5,814 bases of DNA from an uncultured cyanobacterium (GCA_903831165.1 CAIKWV010000382.1:1-5814), one strand, 5' to 3'. Positions 1-5,659 are shown, counted from the first letter of the stretch. The notes: generated by a model not told the origin, from the sequence alone. A program made the numbers and translations.

Positions 1-88
1 CGGCGGTAGTATTAACATAACAAACAAAGGTGTACCCCGGAAATTCCTGGCGCAAACGCCGGACATCGGCCGCCGTGATCGAATCCGC
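1..88 (-). pseudogene. nadA: Internal fragment of quinolinate synthase NadA, cut off at a chimeric join
   Basis: Read on the minus strand from 88 down to 2, this segment is open for 29 codons: ADSITAADVRRLRQEF, then PGYTFVCYVNTTA. The ADSITAADV block and the Y-V-N-T motif are characteristic of NadA, the [4Fe-4S] enzyme that condenses iminoaspartate with dihydroxyacetone phosphate to make quinolinate for NAD synthesis. The form resembles proteobacterial-type NadA rather than the cyanobacterial type I recall, which has C-P-A/I-D-E-F after the cysteine motif. The usual C-S-L/M that directly precedes ADS is absent, because the sequence changes to crtD there. The 3' part runs off the left edge. 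Base composition is about 56% G+C, clearly below the rest of the window. It is most likely foreign sequence joined to crtD, but a true transfer or rearrangement cannot be excluded. Confidence 0.7.
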
Positions 89-1468
89 CGCGGCCCCTAC
101 GTGTTCGATGTCGGCGCCACCCAGGTGGCAGGACTGGAAGCCAGCGGCATTCATCAGCGGCTGTTCCGGCATCTGAACGTGGCGCCACCGGCGGCCGAGC
201 CCCTCGATCCCGGCTGCGTGGTGGACCTGGGCGACGGCCGGCCGCCGGTGCGGATCGAGCGCGATCCCGAGCGCTGGCGGCAGGAACGGCAACGCCAGTT
301 CCCAGGCAGCGAGCGCTTCTGGGGTCTGTGTGAGGCGATTCATCAGGCCAACTGGCCCTTCGCCGCCCGCGAGCCGGTGCTGCCCCCTCGCAGCCTCTGG
401 GATCTGGGCCAGCTGCTGGGCGCCCTCGGCGCCGGCAACCTGCTCAGCGGCCTACTGACCACCGCCTCGATCGCCGATCTGCAGAACTGGACGGGCTGCG
501 GCGGCGATCACCGCCTGCGGCGCTTCCTCGATCTGCAGCTGAGGCTCTATTCCCAGGAACCGGCCCAGCGCACCGCCGCGCTGTATGGCGCCACCGTGCT
601 CTCCATGGTGCAGGAGCCCCTGGGCCTCTGGCATCTGCAGGGCTCGATGCAGACCCTGGCCAGTGCCCTGGAGCAGGGCCTGAGCCAGGCCGGCGGGACG
701 TTGCGGCTGCGCCACCGGGTGACGCGGATCGAAGCGAACGCAGCGGGCGGCTGGCAGGTGCACGGCGATGCGCCCGGCCGCAACGGTTTCGTGGTCGAGG
801 CCCGCGATGTGGTCGTTACTCTGCCGCCCCAGAGCCTGCCGGCGCTGCTGGGGGGCCAGCTGCCCAGCGGCTACCGCCGGCGCCTGGAACAGCTGCCAGA
901 ACCCAGTGGCGCCCTGGTGTTCTATGGCGCGATCGAACGCAGCCGGCTACCCGCGGACTGCCCCGCCCACCTGCAACTGGACTGGGAGCAGCCCGGGCCG
1001 TTGTTCGTCTCGATCAGCCAGGAGGGCGACGGCCGGGCGCCGGCGGGGCAGGCGACGGTGATCGCCAGTGTGTTCACCCCGGCCCGCCCCTGGTTCGAGG
1101 GCGACGAGACCAGCTACCAGGCCCGCAAGCAGGGCGCCACGGCCGGCATGGAGGCCGGGCTGGCCCAGCTGCTGCATCTGGATTCGCCCGTCTGGCTGCA
1201 CCGGGAACTGGCCACACCGAGGGGCTTTGCCGGCTGGACCGGACGCCCCTGGGGCTGGGTGGGGGGCCTGGGGCAGCATCCCCTGCGCTTCGGTCCCTTC
1301 GGCCTGGCCAGCCGCACGCCGATCCCGGGCCTGTGGCTGTGCGGCGATTCGATCCACCCCGGCGAAGGCACCGCCGGTGTCAGCCTCTCGGCCCTGATGG
1401 CCTGCCGGCAGCTGCTGCAGCGCCGCGGCCAGGAGCTACGGCTGGAGGGGGCGACCAGCCAGGCCTGA
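89..1468 (+). CDS. crtD: Carotenoid C-3',4' desaturase CrtD, N-terminus missing
   Basis: This is an FAD-dependent amine-oxidase/phytoene-desaturase-type enzyme of the cyanobacterial CrtD family, which introduces the C-3',4' double bond during myxol/myxoxanthophyll-type carotenoid synthesis in membranes. Homology begins at RRGPY (about 89-100) and runs into the diagnostic F-D-V-G-A-T-Q-V-A-G. The C-terminal FAD-contact block G-L-W-L-C-G-D-S-I-H-P-G-E-G-T-A-G-V-S (codons 410-428 counted from GTG at 101) and the preceding V-G-G-L-G-Q-H-P...F-G-P-F-G-L-A-S-R are intact. The first roughly 50 residues of the family, with the Rossmann G-x-G-x-x-G and the acidic ribose-binding residue, are absent and replaced by nadA sequence. 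The GTG at 101 (455-residue reading) is the first candidate start but lies inside the conserved domain, so it is not a native start; the frame stays open to the left edge. As it stands the product could not bind FAD normally. CrtH/CrtO-like relatives are less likely. Confidence 0.88.
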   Translation, partial: RGPYVFDVGATQVAGLEASGIHQRLFRHLNVAPPAAEPLDPGCVVDLGDGRPPVRIERDPERWRQERQRQFPGSERFWGLCEAIHQANWPFAAREPVLPPRSLWDLGQLLGALGAGNLLSGLLTTASIADLQNWTGCGGDHRLRRFLDLQLRLYSQEPAQRTAALYGATVLSMVQEPLGLWHLQGSMQTLASALEQGLSQAGGTLRLRHRVTRIEANAAGGWQVHGDAPGRNGFVVEARDVVVTLPPQSLPALLGGQLPSGYRRRLEQLPEPSGALVFYGAIERSRLPADCPAHLQLDWEQPGPLFVSISQEGDGRAPAGQATVIASVFTPARPWFEGDETSYQARKQGATAGMEAGLAQLLHLDSPVWLHRELATPRGFAGWTGRPWGWVGGLGQHPLRFGPFGLASRTPIPGLWLCGDSIHPGEGTAGVSLSALMACRQLLQRRGQELRLEGATSQA

Positions 1469-1766
1469 AGCCCCCTGGTACCCCCCAGCGAAAGGCACCG
1501 GGCCAGCCTGGGAACGCCCCGCAACCTGAGCGATCCACCCTCGCGCCCCACTCCAGTGCGCTGGCTACGGGCCAGGCCCCCGGCGGCGTCGAGGCTGGCC
1601 CTAAGCCGATCCGAGCCTCAGAAGTTCGCTGAACAACGCCCCCCGCATCGCTCGGCGGGAGGCTGGAACCCTCTGAAAAGCCGCAGTGCCGCCGCTTCAA
1701 CCCCCATGCGGCCGTAGCCGATCGCGGTGACGGCCAATCCTTTCCAACCGCAGCCATCAGCGGCGC
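1469..1766. other. Convergent spacer between crtD and tyrA, no gene seen
   Basis: The 298 bases between the stop codons of crtD (plus) and tyrA (minus) contain open frames on both strands. Their translations are proline-, arginine- and glycine-rich without recognisable motifs, and I take them as shadows of high G+C. The only structure noticed is an imperfect hairpin at 1638-1663. No tRNA, promoter or repeat was recognised. Confidence 0.6.
1638..1663. terminator. Weak hairpin between convergent genes
   Basis: GCCCCCCGC (1638-1646) and GCGGGAGGC (1655-1663) form a nine-pair stem with one C/A mismatch around an eight-base loop. The position between two converging genes suits a bidirectional terminator. 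No T-tract follows on either side, so it does not meet the intrinsic terminator pattern, and such hairpins arise easily in DNA this rich in G+C. Confidence 0.25.
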
Positions 1767-2732
1767 TCACAGGAACTCCGGCCGCAGCCGCTGGGCCTCG
1801 GCCAACGAAGCCTGGAGCTCGGGCCAGGCTTCGCCCGCCACCAGGTGCTCAAGATCGACCAGAGCCCGGCGGTACTGAACCAGGGCCGCCAGCAGCGCCT
1901 CCCGGTTGCAGCGGGCCATCAGGGTGCCCAGCTCCGGGTTGCCGCCCCCCACCCTGGTGGTGTCGGCAAAGCCACTGGAGGCCAGGCTGCGCACCAGCCG
2001 GGCCAACTCTGGCCCTGCGGAATCCCGGCCACCAGGCCCCGCAGCGTCGGCACGGCCCGGGGCCTCGCCGGCACGGCCAGGGGGCTCGGGCGCATGCCCC
2101 ATGGCCTTGCCGCCCCGATCGGCGGCCTGCAGCAGGGCCGCACTGACCAGGACCGGCAGATGGGAAATCAAGGCCACGGCCCGATCGTGGTCGGCGGCAT
2201 CACAGGTCAGCCAATCGGCCCCCACCGCCCCGGCCAGCTCCGCCACCGCCGCCAGGGCGGACGGGTCGGTGTCCTCCGCTGGAGTCGCCACCCAGGGCCT
2301 CCCCTGGAACAGCCCGGCGACCCCTGCCTCCACCCCGGCCTGGGCCGTGCCCGCCATCGGATGGGAAGCCACGAAACAGCGGGCCCGCCCGGGTCCCAGC
2401 AGGCGTGTCCACGCCTGGAGCACCGGGGCCTTGACCGAACCGACGTCGGTGATCACGGCAGCGGCAGGCAGGGCATCCAGCAACGCTGGCGCAGGATCCA
2501 GCAGCCGATCCAGCGGCAGGGCCAGCACCACCAGGCCGCAGTCGCCCAGCACCGCCGGATCGGTGGACACCTCGGTGACCAGGCCCCGCTCCACAGCCCG
2601 GTCAGCCGTGGCCTGGCGATGCACCAGGGCCCGCACCGTCGCGCCCCTGGCCCGCAGATCGAGGCCCAGGGAGCCACCGATCAGGCCCAGGCCCACGATC
2701 CCGACCGGCTGCCGCTGCCAGAGAGCTGTCAT
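1767..2732 (-). CDS. tyrA: Arogenate/prephenate dehydrogenase TyrA
   Basis: The product performs the oxidative decarboxylation that completes tyrosine synthesis. Characterised cyanobacterial enzymes mostly use arogenate and NADP+; that specificity is inferred here. The 321-residue protein has the dinucleotide-binding G-L-G-L-I-G-G-S at 14-21, with V-H-R-Q at 37-40 after the second strand, where basic residues would favour NADP. It also has T-D-V-G-S-V-K (95-101), the S-H-P-M-A-G block with the presumed catalytic histidine H124, S-H-L-P (190-193), and the C-terminal S-S-G-F-x-D-T-T-R-V-G-G-G-N-P-E-L (252-268). The frame is open further upstream to 3083, but that part is the antisense of the neighbouring gene. 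ATG at 2732, ten codons before the nucleotide-binding motif, matches the family. Length exceeds the usual ~280 residues because of a Gly/Pro/Ala/Arg-rich insertion at about 206-241. The gene is divergent from the helicase relative across 43 bases. Confidence 0.93.
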   Translation of the reverse strand: MTALWQRQPVGIVGLGLIGGSLGLDLRARGATVRALVHRQATADRAVERGLVTEVSTDPAVLGDCGLVVLALPLDRLLDPAPALLDALPAAAVITDVGSVKAPVLQAWTRLLGPGRARCFVASHPMAGTAQAGVEAGVAGLFQGRPWVATPAEDTDPSALAAVAELAGAVGADWLTCDAADHDRAVALISHLPVLVSAALLQAADRGGKAMGHAPEPPGRAGEAPGRADAAGPGGRDSAGPELARLVRSLASSGFADTTRVGGGNPELGTLMARCNREALLAALVQYRRALVDLEHLVAGEAWPELQASLAEAQRLRPEFL

Positions 2733-2775
2733 CGTCGCTGCGGAGTCACTGCGGCCAGCTTCGTACGATCCGCCC
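2733..2775. promoter_or_regulatory. 43-bp divergent gap between tyrA and the helicase-like gene
   Basis: The two start codons face away from each other across 43 bases. The gap contains the perfect 8-bp palindrome TCGTACGA (2761-2768), overlapping TACGAT (2764-2769), which matches a -10 hexamer at four of six positions on the plus strand. It lies only six bases before the ATG at 2776, which would imply an almost leaderless transcript. No -35 hexamer or Shine-Dalgarno sequence is evident for either gene. The promoters may instead lie within the opposing coding sequences. Confidence 0.3.
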
Positions 2776-4233
2776 ATGTTGGAAGCCAGCGCCCACCGGC
2801 AGCTCAAGGCTCTCCTGCTGGGAGAGGGGGCCGAACGCTGGCCGCACCATCTCACCTTGAGCCGGCTGGTGGCCCGCAGCCTGCGCCGCCAGGACCACAC
2901 CCTGGTGCGGTTGCTGCCCGGCACCGACCCGAGCTGGTGGATCGGTCTGCTGGTGCCCCTGGCCCTGGGCGAGACCCCCGTGGCGCTGGTGGTCAGCGAT
3001 GGCCTGCGCCAACGGCTGCTGCGGGTGGAATGGCCCCGGCTCAAGGCGGGGGGACTGTCCCTGCCCTGCTGGCAGGGAGCCACGGCGGCGCCCGACGGCC
3101 AGCTGTGGCTGCTGAACCACCAGGAACTACTGCAGGCCTGGACGAGGGGAAGCCTGGGGCAACGCCAGCTGGTGATCCCGGAGGCCGAACACCTGGAGGG
3201 CCATCTGCGGCAGGCCCTGGGTATCCGCCTCGATCCCGCCGACTGGGATCGGCTACGGCGCTGCCAGCCAGCGGCGGAAGAAAGCCTGCTGGCCTTGCAC
3301 CGGCGCCTGAGCCAGCGCGTCTTCAGCCATCCCGGTTCCGGTCGTCAGGTGGTGGCCCTGGCCCCGGAGGACGAAGCGCCACTGCGCCAGCTGCTGGCGT
3401 TGCTGGCGCCCCTGCCCGACCCCTGGGGGGCCTGGTTGGCGGCCAGCGGCGAAGGCTGGTGCAGCTGGGCCCAGGTGGATCCGGATCTGCTGCAATGGCA
3501 GGGGCATCGCCAGCCCCTGGCGCCGCTGCGGCAGCTCAAGGGACTGCTCGAAGGGCGCGGCGCCATCCTGGTGGGGGAACTGGCCGGATCCGGCAAGGCC
3601 CAGGGGCCGCCAGCCAGCGCCCTGGCCCTGGGGCTGAAACCGGTGGTGACGGTCGACCTGGGCGATCCGCCCCTGGCTGACCCCCTGCCGCTCTATGCCC
3701 CCCTGCGCCAGCCCCTGCCCAACAGCCCGCAGTTCGCCGAGCACCTCCTCGATCACAGCCGCCGATTGATCCTGGGGCAGGCGGGACTGACGATCGTGCT
3801 GCTCGATGACAGCGGCCTGCGGCGGCGCCTGACCAGCGGCCTGGCGGCGGAATTCGGTAGCCGGGTGGGGCATGAATGCACGGCCCCGGAGAGCAATGGG
3901 GTGATCTGCTGCCGCTGGAGCTGGTGGCTGGAGCACCAGTGCCGGCTGCCCCACCCCGGCCAGCTGATCGTGGCGCTGCTGCCGATCGCCAGCCTGGAGG
4001 ATCCCCTGACCGCGGCCCAGGTCCACGATCTGCGCCGACAGGGGCGGGACTGGTTCCGGGAGCTGCTGCTGCCAGACGCGCTCAACCGGCTGCAGCGGGG
4101 CCTGGCCAGCCTGAGGCGCCACGGCGGGCGCCTGGCGGTGCTCGATGGCCGGCTGCGGGCCCGCAGCTGGGGACGTCAGGTGTTCAGCGCCCTGGAGCCC
4201 TGGGTGCAACTGAACCGGCTGCTGCCCAATTGA
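2776..4233 (+). CDS. DinG/Rad3-type (XPD-like) helicase relative with degenerate ATPase motifs
   Basis: The 485-residue protein follows the layout of the DinG/XPD branch of superfamily 2, but key residues are changed. Where motif I (G-T-G-K-S/T) is expected, it has L-L-P-G-T-D-P-S-W-W (46-55), lacking the Walker lysine. The L-L-N-H-Q-E-L-L block (112-119) matches the family's T-N-H-x-L-L, and is followed by V-I-P-E-A-E-H-L-E (133-141) where I-D-E-A-H-x-L is expected. The C-terminal D-P-L-T-A-A and G-R-D-W-F-R-E-L-L-L-P-D-A-L-N-R-L-Q block resembles the DinG C-terminal domain. Motif VI reads L-Q-R-G-L-A-S-L-R-R (439-448) instead of Q-x-x-G-R-x-I-R, ending in the usual L-D-G-R-L (456-460). ATP hydrolysis therefore looks unlikely; a structural or DNA-binding role is an inference. 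ATG at 2776 is chosen because upstream in-frame sequence is antisense tyrA; no Shine-Dalgarno is seen. The reading frame is intact, so this is not simple decay. No transmembrane segment is seen. Confidence 0.75.
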   Translation: MLEASAHRQLKALLLGEGAERWPHHLTLSRLVARSLRRQDHTLVRLLPGTDPSWWIGLLVPLALGETPVALVVSDGLRQRLLRVEWPRLKAGGLSLPCWQGATAAPDGQLWLLNHQELLQAWTRGSLGQRQLVIPEAEHLEGHLRQALGIRLDPADWDRLRRCQPAAEESLLALHRRLSQRVFSHPGSGRQVVALAPEDEAPLRQLLALLAPLPDPWGAWLAASGEGWCSWAQVDPDLLQWQGHRQPLAPLRQLKGLLEGRGAILVGELAGSGKAQGPPASALALGLKPVVTVDLGDPPLADPLPLYAPLRQPLPNSPQFAEHLLDHSRRLILGQAGLTIVLLDDSGLRRRLTSGLAAEFGSRVGHECTAPESNGVICCRWSWWLEHQCRLPHPGQLIVALLPIASLEDPLTAAQVHDLRRQGRDWFRELLLPDALNRLQRGLASLRRHGGRLAVLDGRLRARSWGRQVFSALEPWVQLNRLLPN

Positions 4234-4338
4234 TTATTTGGCGAGTGGAGACCCACGGAACCAAGCGGTCCAGGGCGCGGGCGAGCTGGGCGACGGCGAG
4301 ATGAGAGCTGGAGAAAGCCGAGCAGCCTGGCAGGTTCA

Positions 4339-4433
4339 GGCCTCGAGCAGGGCATCGGTGCGGTGCCGGCCCAGCCGCAGACGCCGGGCCTTTGCCGCGG
4401 CATCGCGATGCAACAACGGATCAGCTCGAGGCC
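4339..4433. repeat. Nested inverted repeat, possible structured RNA
   Basis: GGCCTCGAGC (4339-4348) is the exact reverse complement of GCTCGAGGCC (4424-4433). Inside it GCATCG (4352-4357) can pair with CGATGC (4406-4411), GCGG (4360-4363) with CCGC (4395-4398, plus a T/G wobble), and GGCCC (4368-4372) with GGGCC (4386-4390), leaving a 13-base loop. Together this makes a rod of about 25 pairs over 95 bases. It could be the fold of a non-coding RNA, a 3' end of the helicase-like transcript, or chance pairing in G+C-rich DNA. Confidence 0.4.
4400..4411. repeat. 12-bp perfect palindrome, copy 1
   Basis: GCATCGCGATGC is self-complementary over all twelve bases. It shares the central octamer ATCGCGAT with a second palindrome 109 bases downstream (centre to centre). 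Its right half also takes part in the larger nested repeat. It could be an operator half of a pair, but no known regulator site is recognised. Confidence 0.5.
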
Positions 4434-4508
4434 ATGGATCCGAAGCCCAGAGTTTTCAAGCCCCCAAGATCCAGGCGACAGCCAGCGATCGGGCAGGCCG
4501 ATGCATCC

Positions 4509-4520
4509 GAATCGCGATTC
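4509..4520. repeat. 12-bp perfect palindrome, copy 2
   Basis: GAATCGCGATTC is self-complementary over twelve bases, with the same ATCGCGAT core as copy 1. It ends 119 bases before the ATG of the DUF2839 gene, a plausible distance for an upstream operator. No known regulator is recognised. Confidence 0.5.
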
Positions 4521-4584
4521 AGCCTCGATGGTCCCAAGACTCGGCAGGGAGCTGGTCCGGGGCCGGTGCGGACTTGCCCTTGCA

Positions 4585-4606
4585 GGCGTGCTCGGCGCAC
4601 CACGCC
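4585..4606 (+). promoter_or_regulatory. Hairpin in the presumed leader of the DUF2839 gene
   Basis: GGCGTG (4585-4590) pairs perfectly with CACGCC (4601-4606) around a ten-base loop, and an alternative inner pairing GTGC/GCAC is possible. It ends 33 bases before the start codon, with no T-tract. It might be a leader structure or a weak terminator of upstream transcription; chance is also likely. Confidence 0.2.
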
Positions 4607-4639
4607 CTTAGCCTGGCCCCAGTTGCCGAATTCACCCCC

Positions 4640-4882
4640 ATGGGGGACGCCAAGCGCCGCTCCATCCAGGGCCTGCCGCCACGCCAGAAAAAGGTCGACC
4701 AACCCAAGGACACCTCGCCGCGGCTCGTCTCCTGGCTGCCGTTCAGCCGCAATCAGGCCGATCGCTTCGTGGCCGTCAGCACCAAGGGTGCCTGGATCGG
4801 CATCGGCGCCCTGGTGCTGTTCTGGGTGACGGTGCGCTTCATCGGCCCAGCGGCGGGCTGGTGGACCCTGGCCGATGGCTGA
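4640..4882 (+). CDS. DUF2839 family small membrane protein
   Basis: This is an 80-residue protein that I recognise as the cyanobacterial DUF2839 family, function unknown. The start M-G-D-A-K-R-R with G-L-P-P-R (11-15) is the family signature and fixes the start at ATG 4640, although the frame is open far upstream. A basic, polar N-terminal half includes K-D-T-S-P-R (23-28) and W-L-P (32-34). It is followed by one hydrophobic segment at about 50-68, from G-A-W-I-G-I-G-A-L-V to V-R-F-I-G-P, and the family-typical ending A-G-W-W-T-L-A-D (72-79). This suggests a single-pass membrane protein with a cytoplasmic basic N-terminus; which membrane (plasma or thylakoid) cannot be told. No Shine-Dalgarno sequence precedes the start, which is common in cyanobacteria. 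It stands alone after a 406-base gap, so it probably has its own promoter. Confidence 0.87.
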   Translation: MGDAKRRSIQGLPPRQKKVDQPKDTSPRLVSWLPFSRNQADRFVAVSTKGAWIGIGALVLFWVTVRFIGPAAGWWTLADG

Positions 4883-4936
4883 AGCGGCTGACCACTGACC
4901 GAATGGAGCTTGCAGCCGGCCCGACCTGTTCGCGAG

Positions 4937-5137
4937 ATGCCGCCGGCAGGGCTGGCCTCCAACAAGGGGAGCACCTCAACCCTGGCCAGGGGGCTAGTGG
5001 AGACCGCCCCCCAAGCCGGGGAATCCCTCCCGAGCGCCATCAGCCGCACCAAGGCCAACCCCAACATGCCAGCCACGCAAAACGTGGATCCGCTGACCGG
5101 ACAACACACCGCCGCGGAAATCGGAAGAAAACCTTAG
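4937..5137 (+). CDS. Candidate small polar protein, unrecognised
   Basis: This open frame of 66 codons begins at ATG 4937 (a TTG at 4910 in the same frame is also possible) and ends at TAG 5135, 21 bases before the DUF1815 start. Third positions are about 77% G+C by hand count, above its first and second positions, which mildly favours coding but is lower than in the firm genes here. The product is polar and Pro/Thr/Ala-rich without hydrophobic segments, ending in N-V-D-P-L-T-G-Q-H-T-A-A-E-I-G-R-K-P. I do not recognise it. It may equally be non-coding spacer. Confidence 0.25.
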   Translation: MPPAGLASNKGSTSTLARGLVETAPQAGESLPSAISRTKANPNMPATQNVDPLTGQHTAAEIGRKP

Positions 5138-5158
5138 GATTGCGATGTCCCCCTGCGC

Positions 5159-5557
5159 ATGGCCCGGATGTTCCTTCGACTGGCCGAGCAATACCGAGCC
5201 CTGGTGCAGGATCTGGTCATGAGCCTGCAGGCTCTCGCCAGCTGCCTGCAGAAGCGGGGGCACATAGCCACCTGCTACATCTGCGGCGATGGCAGTGACA
5301 ACCAGGGAGCATCCTTTGTCGCCGACCTGGGGGACAACCATATGGTCCGCTTCCTGGTCTCGGACTTCGGCATCAGCTGGATCGAATCCCGAGACGGCCA
5401 CGAACTGGTGAAGCTCGAAGGCGCCGAGGCGATCCAGGAATTGCACCGGGTTGCCGCCATGCTCCAATCCACGCCAACGGCACCCCAACCCGGCAGCCGA
5501 GCCTCGATCGATGCCGTCGCTCCAAGCACGTACGGCTCGATCCAGGAAGCGGCCTGA
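5159..5557 (+). CDS. DUF1815 family protein
   Basis: This 132-residue soluble protein matches what I recall of DUF1815, a conserved cyanobacterial family of unknown function. Diagnostic stretches are M-F-L-R-L-A-E-Q-Y-R (4-13), D-L-V-M-S-L-Q-A-L-A (18-27), C-Y-I-C-G (39-43), R-F-L-V-S-D-F-G-I-S-W (64-74) and L-V-K-L-E-G-A-E-A-I (83-92). The C-x-x-C could bind metal or form a disulfide, but this is not established. Family members usually begin at M-F, so ATG 5168 (residue 4) competes with ATG 5159; no Shine-Dalgarno decides between them. The last ~30 residues (from about 103) are a polar Pro/Ser/Ala-rich tail beyond the conserved core. No signal peptide or membrane segment is seen. The upstream spacer is about 276 bases, so an own promoter is likely; TAGGAT at 5135-5140 is only a weak -10 match. 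Confidence 0.85.
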   Translation: MARMFLRLAEQYRALVQDLVMSLQALASCLQKRGHIATCYICGDGSDNQGASFVADLGDNHMVRFLVSDFGISWIESRDGHELVKLEGAEAIQELHRVAAMLQSTPTAPQPGSRASIDAVAPSTYGSIQEAA

Positions 5558-5588
5558 GTGCTCAGCAGGCCATCCCTGCGCCAGGCCC

Positions 5589-5602
5589 GCTGCCCAGGCA
5601 GC
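5589..5602. repeat. Short inverted repeat after the DUF1815 gene
   Basis: GCTGCC and GGCAGC are separated by two bases and would close a small hairpin, 31 bases after the DUF1815 stop codon. It lies in the short gap before the probable convergent gene end at 5660. No T-tract follows, so a terminator role is only a possibility. Confidence 0.25.
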
Positions 5603-5659
5603 CCAGCCACGACATCCAAGGCCTGGCCAGCAACGCGCTCCTGCCCCACGGCCCCGAGG

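Larger units (their letters stand above)
4234..4639. other. 406-bp intergenic region with inverted repeats, no convincing gene
   Basis: This stretch lies between the helicase relative and the DUF2839 gene. Its G+C is locally lower than in the flanking genes, notably about 4440-4520. Frames are open on both strands but give low-complexity, arginine- and serine-rich translations. It holds a nested inverted repeat (4339-4433), two 12-bp palindromes (4400-4411 and 4509-4520) and a hairpin just before the next start codon (4585-4606). No tRNA or known riboswitch was recognised, and I found no promoter hexamer pair I would defend. Confidence 0.6.

Noticed and set aside
101..103. GTG at 101 as the true start of crtD
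   Set aside because: It falls within the conserved R-G-P-Y-V-F-D-V-G-A-T-Q block; homology extends upstream to about 89 and the FAD-binding region is missing, so the gene is truncated.
1380..1757. Minus-strand open frame across the crtD end and the convergent spacer
   Set aside because: It overlaps the conserved crtD C-terminus antisense and its translation is Gly/Pro/Trp-rich without a motif.
1845..3680. Long plus-strand open frame antisense to tyrA and running out of frame into the helicase-like gene
   Set aside because: The translation is Gly/Gln/Arg/Pro-rich with no motif, whereas the opposite strand and the other plus frame encode recognisable proteins. Long antisense frames are expected at this G+C.
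3253..4209. 318-codon minus-strand open frame opposite the helicase-like gene
   Set aside because: The composition is dominated by Gln, Pro and Ala, typical of the antisense of a Leu/Arg-rich G+C-rich gene, with no recognisable domain.
4238..4639. N-terminal extension of the DUF2839 frame back to 4238
   Set aside because: The upstream translation is Arg/Ser/Ala-rich and unstructured, while the family signature M-G-x-A-K-R-R begins exactly at ATG 4640.
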